Shown piece after piece: positions 33,567 through 42,555 of a stretch of 64,000 bases of DNA (positions within the stretch are counted from its first letter, which is position 1; every line of letters starts with the position of its first letter). The stretch is from positions 1-64,000 of the forward strand of contig NZ_SJEE01000014.1 of NCBI RefSeq assembly GCF_006937785.1, written 5' to 3'. The notes under the pieces were generated by a model, which was given only the letters and a program-made list of their open reading frames with translations, did not search any database and had not been told where the DNA came from. The position numbers and the translations under genes are program-made. Source of the stretch: Pseudanabaena sp. UWO311 (GTDB lineage Bacteria > Cyanobacteriota > Cyanobacteriia > Pseudanabaenales > Pseudanabaenaceae).

Positions 33567-35237
33567 TTAGAGTTCCCCGATCGCATATTCGATCAACTTT
33601 AACAGTGACTTACTCATTTGCTCGAAGCCTTGACGCTTGAGGGCAGAAATCGCGATCGCATCGGGATATTGCTCTAGAATTGCCTTGGGATCTTCAACCG
33701 CATCGATTTTATTAAAAACTAATAAAATTGGACCCACAGCAATCGGCATATCTTTGAGGATTTTATCCACTGATTTGAGTTGAGCTTCCCAAGAAGAATG
33801 AGAAGCATCGACTAGATGCACTAACACATCAGCTTCTGAGACTTCTTCGAGCGTGGCGCGAAAAGCATCAACAAGAGATTTTGGCAGTTCATGAATGAAT
33901 CCTACAGTGTCAGTAAGTAGAACCGTGTGGATTTGGTCATTTTCACCAGTGAGTCTGAGGCGGCGTGTAGTGGGGTCGAGGGTGGCGAATAACTTGTCGG
34001 CTGCATAGACATCGGCTTTAGTCATAGCATTTAGCAAAGTCGATTTGCCAGCATTGGTATAACCGACGATCGCAACTGTGGGAACCTCTTGATCAACGCG
34101 CTTTTGCCGAATGCGCGATCGCTGTGCTTGCAGATGATTAACTTGTTGCTGAAGGAACGTGATGCGCTTCTGGATCACACGGCGATCAGTTTCTAATTTG
34201 GTTTCACCAGGTCCTCTTGTGCCAATACCACCGCCGAGTCTGGATAGTGCTTGTCCATGCCCTGCTAAGCGCGGTAACCGATATTCGAGTTGGGCTAGCT
34301 CAACTTGTAACTTCCCTTCCGAGGACTGGGCACGTTGGGCAAAAATATCGAGAATTACTTCCGTGCGATCGCTAACTCGTAAGCCGATCATTCTTTCAAT
34401 ATTACGAGTTTGGGAAGCCGTAAGTTCGCGATCAAATACTACTAGATTTGCACCTTTCGTTTGAGCAGCGATCGCTAGTTCTAATACTTTGCCTTCACCG
34501 AGAACGGTTTGAGGATGAGGTCGTTCGCGTTTTTGCCAAAGAGCATCTAACACTTTGCCGCCTGCGCTTTCTACTAAATGACCGAGTTCGATCATTGCAA
34601 AGGGCATGGAGTCGGATTTTTCTTTTTGAAGCATCAATCCTACTAGCATCACCCGATCTTGATTATCGTCAGTAGCAAGTCCAGCAAAATTACGACTAAA
34701 TTCTTCTTCTAGCCCTTCTACTAATTCTAAGAAATCTTGCTTAGACAGCGCCTCCACCGCCATTAGTTTGGACACGCGCCAAGCATTCTGTTGTTCGGGT
34801 AATTCTGTATCAGTAGCTGGCAATAAATGCGCCAAATAGCCACGTTCAGTATGACCTTTAAGATTTACAGACAAAATCACCAACGCATCAAGGCGTTGCA
34901 TCAACATCGCCGTTAAGTCGGTGGGATTGGGATACTCCGCATCTGGACTTGCACAAATACAGCGCAATCCACTAAGGCGATCGCTACCATAGCGAGGCAA
35001 TTCCAAAGGTGGGATCTTGGTTTGATTTGGAGTACCAATCGCAACACGGATCACCTGTCCGCGTCGATTGACATAAATGCAGATAGATTCCTTTAGCTCA
35101 GCACTGACTGCGGCAAGGCGTTGAGCTAATTCGGGTGTGACAAGGCTATCTTGAGGCAACCGCGATCGATATAGCCGATCTAATTGCTTTAATTGATGAG
35201 CCTTCAGTCCTTGGGTTTTTCCGTAAATAGTTTCGAT
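33567..35237 (-). CDS. hflX: GTPase HflX (ribosome-associated)
   Basis: HflX binds the 50S subunit and splits stalled or heat-damaged ribosomes. It has an N-terminal HflX domain, a middle VVFDRELTASQTRNIERM and GGIGTRGPGETKLETDRR segment, and a G domain with G1 GYTNAGKST, G3 DTVGF, G4 NKID. The first normal start codon is TTG at 35159 (530 aa). The frame stays open upstream and encodes ETIYGKTQGLKAHQLKQLDR, which matches the conserved N-terminus of cyanobacterial HflX. The family Met position is occupied by ATC at 35237-35235, with a stop four codons further up. I place the start there (556 aa) as a likely non-canonical AUC start; the TTG start is the alternative. Confidence 0.88.
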   Translation of the reverse strand: METIYGKTQGLKAHQLKQLDRLYRSRLPQDSLVTPELAQRLAAVSAELKESICIYVNRRGQVIRVAIGTPNQTKIPPLELPRYGSDRLSGLRCICASPDAEYPNPTDLTAMLMQRLDALVILSVNLKGHTERGYLAHLLPATDTELPEQQNAWRVSKLMAVEALSKQDFLELVEGLEEEFSRNFAGLATDDNQDRVMLVGLMLQKEKSDSMPFAMIELGHLVESAGGKVLDALWQKRERPHPQTVLGEGKVLELAIAAQTKGANLVVFDRELTASQTRNIERMIGLRVSDRTEVILDIFAQRAQSSEGKLQVELAQLEYRLPRLAGHGQALSRLGGGIGTRGPGETKLETDRRVIQKRITFLQQQVNHLQAQRSRIRQKRVDQEVPTVAIVGYTNAGKSTLLNAMTKADVYAADKLFATLDPTTRRLRLTGENDQIHTVLLTDTVGFIHELPKSLVDAFRATLEEVSEADVLVHLVDASHSSWEAQLKSVDKILKDMPIAVGPILLVFNKIDAVEDPKAILEQYPDAIAISALKRQGFEQMSKSLLKLIEYAIGEL

Positions 35238-35244
35238 ATGCGTT

Positions 35245-35278
35245 ACTCAGTATAATTATTACTACAATTATACTGAGT
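35245..35278. promoter_or_regulatory. Symmetric divergent promoter palindrome, hflX / cbiX
   Basis: ACTCAGTATAATT (35245-35257), 8-nt spacer, AATTATACTGAGT (35266-35278): perfect 13-bp arms. Each arm carries a TATAAT -10 box reading outward (35251-35256 for cbiX, 35272-35267 for hflX). Predicted leaders are about 24 nt either way (to ATG 35287 and to ATC 35237). Only one polymerase could bind at a time, and a dimeric regulator could use the dyad. No good -35 boxes are seen. Confidence 0.5.
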
Positions 35279-35286
35279 TTGATGCG

Positions 35287-36021
35287 ATGAAAGCCACAGC
35301 CCTTTTTTTGGTAACCCATGGCAGTAGCGATCGCCGTTCATGGACAGCATTGCAAAATTTAGTCACAGTAGCGCGATCCCAAAGTGATCGCTATATTGGC
35401 GGCGGGTGTCTGGAAGGTCAAGAACTCAGCCTATCGCAGCAATTAGAACAATTTGCTATTGAGGTAAACCGAGTCGGGATTTCAGAAATAGCTATTTTGC
35501 CTTTGTTTTTACTAGAAGGGTTTCATGTTAGCGATGATATTCCCGAACAAGTAGCTATCGCCCAAAGCAATTTACCAAAGATGTTTCCTGAACTACTGCC
35601 AAATAAGTTTGTATTTCGGACAATGGCTCACTTGGGTACAGCTTTTCAGATTCCGAATATACTATTACAGCACTTTGAGAAATATACTGAACATAGCAAC
35701 TTAGAAAAGCAAGGACGCATTTTAATGTCGCATGGGAGCCGTCGGGCTGAAGCAAATCAGGTGGTTGAGGACTTGGCAACGCATAGTCAAGCGATTGCTG
35801 CCTACTGGGGAGTAGAGCCAAAAATTGAGACTCAAATCGAACACTTAATATCACAGGGAATAAATAAAGTGACTGTGCTGCCGTATTTTTTATCTGAAGG
35901 TGGGATTACTGAAGCGATCGCCAATAAACTAAAAGCATATAGCGATCTCATTCAGATTCAACAGTTACCTGTACCATTATTGAATGAGCAAATCGTAGAT
36001 TTAGCATTGAAATTCGCCTAG
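35287..36021 (+). CDS. Sirohydrochlorin chelatase (CbiX/SirB type)
   Basis: 244 aa with two tandem CbiX half-domains: LFLVTHGSSDRRS at the start and ILMSHGSRRAEANQ at about 144, each with the metal-binding His. It inserts Co or Fe into sirohydrochlorin in the cobalamin or siroheme pathway. The long two-domain form is common in cyanobacteria; the metal is not decidable by eye. A hairpin overlaps its stop, and its last codons are repeated 56 bp downstream. Confidence 0.85.
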   Translation: MKATALFLVTHGSSDRRSWTALQNLVTVARSQSDRYIGGGCLEGQELSLSQQLEQFAIEVNRVGISEIAILPLFLLEGFHVSDDIPEQVAIAQSNLPKMFPELLPNKFVFRTMAHLGTAFQIPNILLQHFEKYTEHSNLEKQGRILMSHGSRRAEANQVVEDLATHSQAIAAYWGVEPKIETQIEHLISQGINKVTVLPYFLSEGGITEAIANKLKAYSDLIQIQQLPVPLLNEQIVDLALKFA

Positions 36022-36045
36022 TAAGGTGGGCAATGCCCACCTTAC
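36021..36045. terminator. Small hairpin after cbiX
   Basis: GTAAGGTGGGC - AAT - GCCCACCTTAC, an 11-bp perfect stem starting at the last base of the cbiX stop. It is flanked by 20-bp direct repeats GATTTAGCATTGAAATTCGC (35998-36017 and 36054-36073). Confidence 0.6.
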
Positions 36046-36100
36046 TGATTATCGATTTAGCATTGAAATTCGCTTATTAAGCCCGACAAGGTAAAAAAAG

Positions 36101-38638
36101 TTGGCTGAAAGATATAAACATCTTAATCCTATATATCAAGAGATCCTCAAGCAAGAGCGTCTCAAAAACTTGATGCGAATAGCTAAATGTATTGAGAATA
36201 GTACAGTTGGTATTTTTGAGACATCTTTAGATGACCAAATTCGGGGGATTAGCGTATCTTTTTGTGATTTGTTAGGATATAGCGCTGAGCAAATCTGCCA
36301 ACTTAAGTATGAGCAGATTTGTCATCCAGATGATTTATCCGCTTACTATTTTCTCAAAGAGCGATTACTGTCAGGAGAAATCGATCATTGTTATATCAAT
36401 GTGAGATATATTCGTGAAGATGGTCAGATTGTACAAGTTCTCCAAAGTACAGATCTTGATATTAGTGGATCGAAAGAACCTCATTTTGTAAATCGATTTG
36501 AAGATATTACTGATTGGGAACAGACGGCGAAAAATCAGCAAGATTTTGAAAATCGGACTCGCTATTTATTCGAGAATAATCCTCATCCCATGTGGATCTA
36601 TGATCTGGAAACACTGGGATTTTTGGCTGTAAATCAAGCCGCAATTAATCACTATGGCTATAGTGAAGAAGAATTTCTGTCGATGACAGTGCCGGACATT
36701 CGACCTCCTGAAGATATTCCAAAACTCTTAGAGGCGATATCTAAAGTGTCAACTGGATTTACTGTACCTGAGGTATGGAGACATAGCAAAAAAGATGGTA
36801 CGCATATCTTAGTGGATGTTTCAGCACATACATTGGACTATCAAAATCGAAAATGCGAACTGATTCTGGTAAATGACGTTACTCAAAAAATGCAGGCTGA
36901 AGAATCCCTCAAACAAGCTGAAGCAAGGTATCGCGGTATTTTTGAACATGCTATTGAAGGGATTTTTCAGTCCACTCTTGATGGAAGATTTTTAATTTCC
37001 AATCCAATGCTAGCTGAAATATATGGATATGCATCTCCAGAAGATTTGATTGCTAATCTTACGGATATCGAGCATCAACTCTATGTTGATCCTCAACGAC
37101 GGTTGGAGTTAATCAAACTTTTGGAAGAACAAGAAGATGTTAAATTTTTTGAGTCTGAGGTTTATCGCCAAGACAAATCAATCATCTGGACTTCAGAAAA
37201 TGTTCATGCAGTGCGGAATAAGGCTGGGAATATTCTCTATTTTGAGGGAACGGTTGAAGATATTACGGCTAGTAAGCGGGCTAAAGCCGAGATCGAACAT
37301 CTTGCTTTTCATGACTCTCTCACCAATTTGCCAAATCGCGTTCTCTTTCGAGATCGTCTTTCAACCGCTTTAGTAAATGCCCATGATCATCTACAAATAG
37401 ATCTTGATCAAAATAGTTTCATCGAAATTAAATCCACTTCTCCAATACTAGCGGTAATGTTTCTTGATTTAGATCGCTTTAAGTTAGTAAACGATACGAT
37501 GGGACATGCCGCAGGCGATCGCCTGCTGATCGAAGTTGCTAAAAGGCTGACCGAATGCATGTTTGACAACACTTTTTTGGCAAGAATGGGTGGAGATGAG
37601 TTTATGATTCTTGTGCCTGAATTGCAAAGTGTGGAGTCAATCCAGCAATTTGCCCAAATGATTTTACAATCCTTTGAAAGTCCTTTCTTTGTCGAAGAAA
37701 TGCCGCTTTATATCGGTACTAGTATTGGGATAAGTCTCTACCCCAATGATGGTCAAGATGAAGAGACCTTGATGAAAAATGCTGATACCGCAATGTTTCG
37801 CGCTAAAGAGCGTGGGCGTAATCATTATCAACTCTACAACCATGCGATCGGAGCAAAAGTTAAGGAATATGTGGCGATCGAGTATGGGATTCGCCAAGCT
37901 CTTGAACGTTCAGAGTTTCAGGTATTCTATCAACCACAAATGAATCTTGTCACTGGCGAAATTGATTGTATGGAAGCTTTGGCACGTTGGCTACATCCTG
38001 AACTCGGATGGGTTCCCCCTAATCAATTCATTCCTGCTGCGGAAGAGCATGGCCTGATAGTCCGCTTGGGCGAATGGGTGCTAAGGACAGCCTGCAAACA
38101 AAATCGGGCTTGGCAAATACAAGGATTACCACCAATTCGGATGGCTGTGAACTTCTCGGCAAAACAGTTTCAAGTGGTCGATCTTTGCGATCGCATTATG
38201 CAAATTCTTGTAGAAACTGAGCTTGAAGCACAATATTTAGAATTAGAAATTACCGAAAGCTTGGTGATGCAAGACCAAAATACTACGATTACGATGTTGA
38301 AGCAATTAAAATCCCAAGGCATGAGTATATCGATTGATGATTTTGGAACTGGATATTCTTCGTTGAGTTATTTGCGATTATTACCTGTTAGCAAGGTCAA
38401 AATTGATGCTAGTTTTATTCGAGAAACTCCTCAAAATCAAGATGATGCTGCCATTACATCAGCAATTATTGCCATGGCTCATAATCTCAACCTGAGAGCG
38501 ATCGCCGAAGGAGTAGAGCGCAAAGAGCAATTAGAGTTTTTGAGATCGCATGATTGCGATGCCGTACAGGGCTATCTCTTCAGCCGTCCCGTGCCTGCCC
38601 ATGAAGCAACTTTGTTACTGCAAGCACAACTCAAATAA
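36101..38638 (+). CDS. PAS-PAS-PAS-GGDEF-EAL cyclic-di-GMP enzyme
   Basis: 845 aa, no membrane segment. Three PAS domains (about 22-135, 145-265 and 275-400, with PAC ends such as VNRFEDITDWE and FEGTVEDITASKR) are followed by GGDEF (about 408-580; GGDEF at 497-501, intact) and EAL (about 590-845; EAL at 625-627, IDDFGTGYSS, AEGVER). Both halves look catalytically complete, so it may make or break c-di-GMP depending on PAS ligands or redox/light cofactors, which cannot be assigned. The start is TTG at 36101 with AAGG about 10 nt upstream. Its end shares a palindrome with the convergent gene; both proteins end QLK. Confidence 0.9.
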   Translation: MAERYKHLNPIYQEILKQERLKNLMRIAKCIENSTVGIFETSLDDQIRGISVSFCDLLGYSAEQICQLKYEQICHPDDLSAYYFLKERLLSGEIDHCYINVRYIREDGQIVQVLQSTDLDISGSKEPHFVNRFEDITDWEQTAKNQQDFENRTRYLFENNPHPMWIYDLETLGFLAVNQAAINHYGYSEEEFLSMTVPDIRPPEDIPKLLEAISKVSTGFTVPEVWRHSKKDGTHILVDVSAHTLDYQNRKCELILVNDVTQKMQAEESLKQAEARYRGIFEHAIEGIFQSTLDGRFLISNPMLAEIYGYASPEDLIANLTDIEHQLYVDPQRRLELIKLLEEQEDVKFFESEVYRQDKSIIWTSENVHAVRNKAGNILYFEGTVEDITASKRAKAEIEHLAFHDSLTNLPNRVLFRDRLSTALVNAHDHLQIDLDQNSFIEIKSTSPILAVMFLDLDRFKLVNDTMGHAAGDRLLIEVAKRLTECMFDNTFLARMGGDEFMILVPELQSVESIQQFAQMILQSFESPFFVEEMPLYIGTSIGISLYPNDGQDEETLMKNADTAMFRAKERGRNHYQLYNHAIGAKVKEYVAIEYGIRQALERSEFQVFYQPQMNLVTGEIDCMEALARWLHPELGWVPPNQFIPAAEEHGLIVRLGEWVLRTACKQNRAWQIQGLPPIRMAVNFSAKQFQVVDLCDRIMQILVETELEAQYLELEITESLVMQDQNTTITMLKQLKSQGMSISIDDFGTGYSSLSYLRLLPVSKVKIDASFIRETPQNQDDAAITSAIIAMAHNLNLRAIAEGVERKEQLEFLRSHDCDAVQGYLFSRPVPAHEATLLLQAQLK

Positions 38639-38673
38639 AGGCAGTGCAAAGCGCCGCCTTTATTTGAGTTGTG
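38625..38673. terminator. Palindrome shared by two convergent gene ends
   Basis: Arms 38625-38647 and 38651-38673 pair over 23 positions (one mismatch and one wobble), loop AAA. The left arm encodes CAA CTC AAA TAA of the plus-strand gene, and the right arm encodes the same CAA CTC AAA TAA on the minus strand. Both stop codons are inside the stem. Confidence 0.8.
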
Positions 38674-40204
38674 GGGTGGATAAGAATGGCAATAAATTTT
38701 GAGCAAGAGTCACAGGATCAACACCCATTTCCGTGCGCTGACTAGCTAGCCAGATCGCTGTTTGAGAATGCCAAACTGTTGCGGCGATCGCAACATCATT
38801 TGCCGTAAGCCCTTGCGCTAACATCCCGCCGATCAGCCCTGCTAAAACATCACCACTGCCTCCTCTTGCTAAGGCTGGCGTACTTTCTGGATTGATCCAT
38901 ATCTGTGATGTGGTGTCATGAGGGAACGCGATCGCTGTTCTTGCACCCTTAAGCAAAATAGTTGCTTGCGTTTGATTGACAGCAGTTTGCAGAGCTTCTA
39001 ATCTTTCAACTTCACGCAAATCTGGAAATAAGCGACAGAACTCACCCCAATGGGGTGTCATAATCAGCGCACTAGTACGCTGATTTAATTTTGGGGTGAT
39101 TTGAGATTTACCCATACTCGCTAAAGCATTTAATCCATCGGCATCCAGAACTAAAGGGCGATCGCTATTGAGCACCTGTTCCACAATTGGGAAAGCTTCC
39201 GCAGAAAGACCACAACCACAGACGATCGCTTGATACTTTTGTAAGTCGAGATCAGGAAGTGAAGAGATAGCGCCAGATTCCGTTTCAGAGCAGCCAATCA
39301 CGAGAGCGTCAGGAACTTGGGCAAGCATCAAAGATTTGAGCGAATTAGGAACTGCGATCGATAACATTCCCACACCTGTCGCCTTAGCACCCATAGCGGC
39401 AAGAAGTGCAGCACCACCATATTTCTGAGAACCCACAACTAGCAGTAAATGTCCAACTTCATATTTATGAGCTACGGGATTGCGAGCAATAGGAAGGCGA
39501 TCTCGTATTACTGATTGGGGATTAATTCGCCATAATCGATGTTGCTCACCAAGAATTTGAAGTACAAATTTTTCGGGAATATCGAACCCGATTCTTTCCA
39601 ACTTCCCAACATAGGGCGTTGCAGATTCTGTCAGCAAACCTCGCTTCCATAAGCCTAAACAAAATGTATTAGTAGCACGAATCGCCATTCCCATTACATC
39701 GCCGCGATCGGTATGGATTCCCGATGGGATATCAATACTGAGAACTGGAATTCGCCAATTATTGATTGTGTTAAATGCGATCGCGACATCGCCAACCACA
39801 TCACGCTCTAATCCAAAGCCAAAGATGCCATCGATTAGCAAATCACAATCTTGCAATACTTCCAAACTAACAAAAGGAATACCTAAACTTTTGGCATAGC
39901 AGCCATGAACTCGCGTTAAGGGTTTAGATTTTGGGAACGGTGCATAAATTTTGACTTGTCGTCCTTGATGATGTAATTCTCTAGCGACGACTAAGGCATC
40001 GCCACCGTTATGCCCTGAGCCAACTAGTACACCAATACGCGGATGGGATTTAGCAGGATAGAGTTCGGTTAACCTTTGAGTGATCCTCAAGGCAACTTTT
40101 TCCATTAGGGCTGCTACGGGCATACCCGACTGAAAAATCAAATTCTCGATCGCTTGCATTTGTGTAGCCGTTGCGATCGCCTGCGCAGAGAGAAAGTCAT
40201 TCAT
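38660..40204 (-). CDS. nnr: Bifunctional NAD(P)HX epimerase / ADP-dependent dehydratase
   Basis: 514 aa. It repairs hydrated NADH and NADPH. The N-terminal YjeF domain (about 1-220) has GSGHNGGDALVVARELHHQG and DGIFGFGL. The C-terminal ribokinase-like domain (about 240-510) has VVGSQKYGGAALLA, LVLDADGLNAL, MTPHWGEFCRL, and the dehydratase signature GGSGDVLAGLIGGMLAQG. Length is normal for the fused form. It follows the PP2C gene by 3 bp on the same strand, so the two are probably co-transcribed. Confidence 0.93.
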   Translation of the reverse strand: MNDFLSAQAIATATQMQAIENLIFQSGMPVAALMEKVALRITQRLTELYPAKSHPRIGVLVGSGHNGGDALVVARELHHQGRQVKIYAPFPKSKPLTRVHGCYAKSLGIPFVSLEVLQDCDLLIDGIFGFGLERDVVGDVAIAFNTINNWRIPVLSIDIPSGIHTDRGDVMGMAIRATNTFCLGLWKRGLLTESATPYVGKLERIGFDIPEKFVLQILGEQHRLWRINPQSVIRDRLPIARNPVAHKYEVGHLLLVVGSQKYGGAALLAAMGAKATGVGMLSIAVPNSLKSLMLAQVPDALVIGCSETESGAISSLPDLDLQKYQAIVCGCGLSAEAFPIVEQVLNSDRPLVLDADGLNALASMGKSQITPKLNQRTSALIMTPHWGEFCRLFPDLREVERLEALQTAVNQTQATILLKGARTAIAFPHDTTSQIWINPESTPALARGGSGDVLAGLIGGMLAQGLTANDVAIAATVWHSQTAIWLASQRTEMGVDPVTLAQNLLPFLSTPQLK

Positions 40205-40207
40205 GCA

Positions 40208-42094
40208 TTAAGGGACAAATCTCTGGAGATTAGTAGGTAAGTTTTGACGCACCCAATTTTTAACTTGAGGAAACTGCATCGCAGCTAAGCCGCTACCCAA
40301 AATCAGAGCTACTAAAATCAAAATGATAATAAAAGTACTATTGGTTTGCTTCGGCACTGCAAATTCTGTTTTTGCCGAATTTATATCAATATTTTTACTC
40401 CTAGCTCTGACCTCAAACTCGGTATCTTCTGAGTCGGTCGATTCTGATGATGTCAATGCTAAAGCTCCTGCTGGATCTCCAGACTCAGGCTGAATATCTT
40501 CAGTATCAACATCTTCTTCAGCAGTATCAATCGATGCAGGGATATTATTTTCGATTACTAGCTCCTCCTCATCGGCGGGTGCGAATCGACAGCGCATCAG
40601 TGCAACCGTAATATTGTCATGACCATTAAGTTCATTTGCCTTATCAATCAGATCTTGGCAACTGCGGTCAAGAGGCTTATTTTCATTTACAACTGGAAGT
40701 AGATAGCCTTCATAAATCTGATCGACCCGATCAAAATCACTCAACCCATCTGAGCAAAGCAGCAAGAGACAATCTTCATCGATAAAAAACCTTTGCACAC
40801 GAGGAATCAACATATCAGAACCTCTTGTGCCTAAAGCCTGAATCAAAGCACCGCCATCAATGCGTTGGGATGAATAGGCATAAAAGTTATAACCCAACGT
40901 GGTTTCGCGAGTAGCTACATCATCATCAAGGGTAACTTGACGCAAGTTGTCTTTGGTGACGCAGTAGAGGCGGCTGTCGCCCACATGCACGACATAGACC
41001 TCATTGCTGTTATTACCGTTAGGACGGGGCATAACTGCCATTACCAAGGTTGTGCCCATGCGTTGCTGTGCTTGACGCTGCTGTTGGTCATTGATGGCAA
41101 CAATTTGATTGTTAACAACGCGAGCCACCATTTCCAGTTGGGCAATAAAGCCCTGAGCCGAAAAATCGGGATCGTTTTCGGCTTGTTGTAATAAAGTTTT
41201 CAGTTGTTGTTCGAGGGTCTTGATTGCGAGAGAGCTAGCCACCTCGCCGCCTTCATGTCCTCCTAGACCATCACAAACGATCGCAAGGCGATCGCGAAGA
41301 CTATCAGCTTGTTCAGAGCGTTTTTGTCTCTTCACGTCAGGATAGCAAGCATCTTCGTTATGTTCGCGCTGCTGGCCTACATCAGTGGCACTGGCAATCC
41401 GCACCGTGAGTGGCTGATTTTCCATGACCTTAAGTGACATTTGATCGAGATAGACGATCGCACTATTGATGTCATATTCGCCACGACCAAGACTATAGAA
41501 AAATTCAGCGATCGGTTCAGCAATCTCAGGCTTAGCCAGATCTAACCACTGCACCCAGATATCACCCAATTGCGAAATATGTACAGCGGCAACATCCGCC
41601 TGCAATTCCAACAAGCGTACCCACATGCCATCGACCCGCACTAATTTGGGATCGATCAAGGTACGAGCCATATTTTGCTCAGCAAGGGGTTGCCAGAGGT
41701 TTAGGACTTGCCAGAGCAAGTTAATTTGCCGTAAAGCTGATGCTTCCGCCCATACCTCAGTTAGGGTCGGGCAAAGATTGCCGTTGCGATCAATCGGCAC
41801 ATTTTCTAATAAAAATATTTCAGAAAGACTTAGTTCTTCCCCCATCAGCAATAAGCCGTAAGGGCGGGGCAAATGTAAGCTCAGCCTAGATAGCTTCAGA
41901 TAAGACACCACATAAGTCTGGAATTCAAGGGGTAACTCTGGCAGGGAGTAAGCATCCGTATCAACAACAATTTGTGAGGAGATGACACGATAGCGATCGC
42001 CAATCAGCGCATTGGGCGGAAATGCATCGGTATCAAGACCGACTGCCCAAAGATATTGCTGCTCAACTGCCGTAGCTTGCTCTTGTTTTTCCAT
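40208..42094 (-). CDS. PP2C-type Ser/Thr phosphatase, C-terminal membrane anchor
   Basis: 628 aa. Residues about 1-230 are a divergent N-terminal region (VGLDTDAFPPNALIGDRYRV) resembling a kinase-like regulatory half. A PP2C domain spans about 240-505 with metal ligands in REHNEDA, VCDGLGGHEGGEVAS, HVGDSRLYC, LLCSDGLSD and NGHDNITVAL. An acidic linker and one membrane segment (FIIILILVALILGSGLAAM, about 591-609) follow. It probably opposes Hanks kinases such as the one at 22208. It is the upstream gene of the unit with nnr. Confidence 0.88.
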   Translation of the reverse strand: MEKQEQATAVEQQYLWAVGLDTDAFPPNALIGDRYRVISSQIVVDTDAYSLPELPLEFQTYVVSYLKLSRLSLHLPRPYGLLLMGEELSLSEIFLLENVPIDRNGNLCPTLTEVWAEASALRQINLLWQVLNLWQPLAEQNMARTLIDPKLVRVDGMWVRLLELQADVAAVHISQLGDIWVQWLDLAKPEIAEPIAEFFYSLGRGEYDINSAIVYLDQMSLKVMENQPLTVRIASATDVGQQREHNEDACYPDVKRQKRSEQADSLRDRLAIVCDGLGGHEGGEVASSLAIKTLEQQLKTLLQQAENDPDFSAQGFIAQLEMVARVVNNQIVAINDQQQRQAQQRMGTTLVMAVMPRPNGNNSNEVYVVHVGDSRLYCVTKDNLRQVTLDDDVATRETTLGYNFYAYSSQRIDGGALIQALGTRGSDMLIPRVQRFFIDEDCLLLLCSDGLSDFDRVDQIYEGYLLPVVNENKPLDRSCQDLIDKANELNGHDNITVALMRCRFAPADEEELVIENNIPASIDTAEEDVDTEDIQPESGDPAGALALTSSESTDSEDTEFEVRARSKNIDINSAKTEFAVPKQTNSTFIIILILVALILGSGLAAMQFPQVKNWVRQNLPTNLQRFVP

Positions 42095-42555
42095 GAAGAT
42101 TATTGATCGCTTGCCAAAATTGTGTGGTGGACTTAGGGAAGAATATAGCGAAAAGCTCAGGTGTCTTAGAATTTATTTACAGTAACAAATTTAAGGTCAG
42201 GATAAGCAGCTCTGAGCGATATCCACCTATAAATTAGAAGATTTGACCTGTTTGTTCAAGAGACATTTGGCTATTGTAGCGAAACGGCGGGATTATTTTT
42301 ATGGATTTGCATCTTGATTTGGGGCGCTCAAAACTGCAAATGTTAAATGACTGTACAACTTGTTACCAGATTTCTTTAGAATCTGGTTATTGTAGTAACT
42401 AGTCTCTAATCAAAAGCTTAATTTAACAGTAAAAATTTAATACTTACTTTTTAATACTTACTTTTTTTCTTTCGTTTATTTTTTAATTTGTTTTTTCGAT
42501 TTTTATCAAAACCTTTTTTTATAAATCTTTCAACATTATTTCACTGCCGTAACCT
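42095..42555. other. AT-rich divergent gap before hrcA
   Basis: No gene is seen in 461 bp. It holds a small hairpin ACCAGATT/AATCTGGT (42365-42387) and a perfect 14-bp tandem repeat TTAATACTTACTTT (42437-42464), followed by long T tracts up to the hrcA ATG. No CIRCE operator (TTAGCACTC-N9-GAGTGCTAA) is visible, so hrcA does not appear autoregulated through one here. Confidence 0.5.

Noticed and set aside
42095-42555. CIRCE operator upstream of hrcA
   Set aside because: No TTAGCACTC-N9-GAGTGCTAA or close match was found on either strand.
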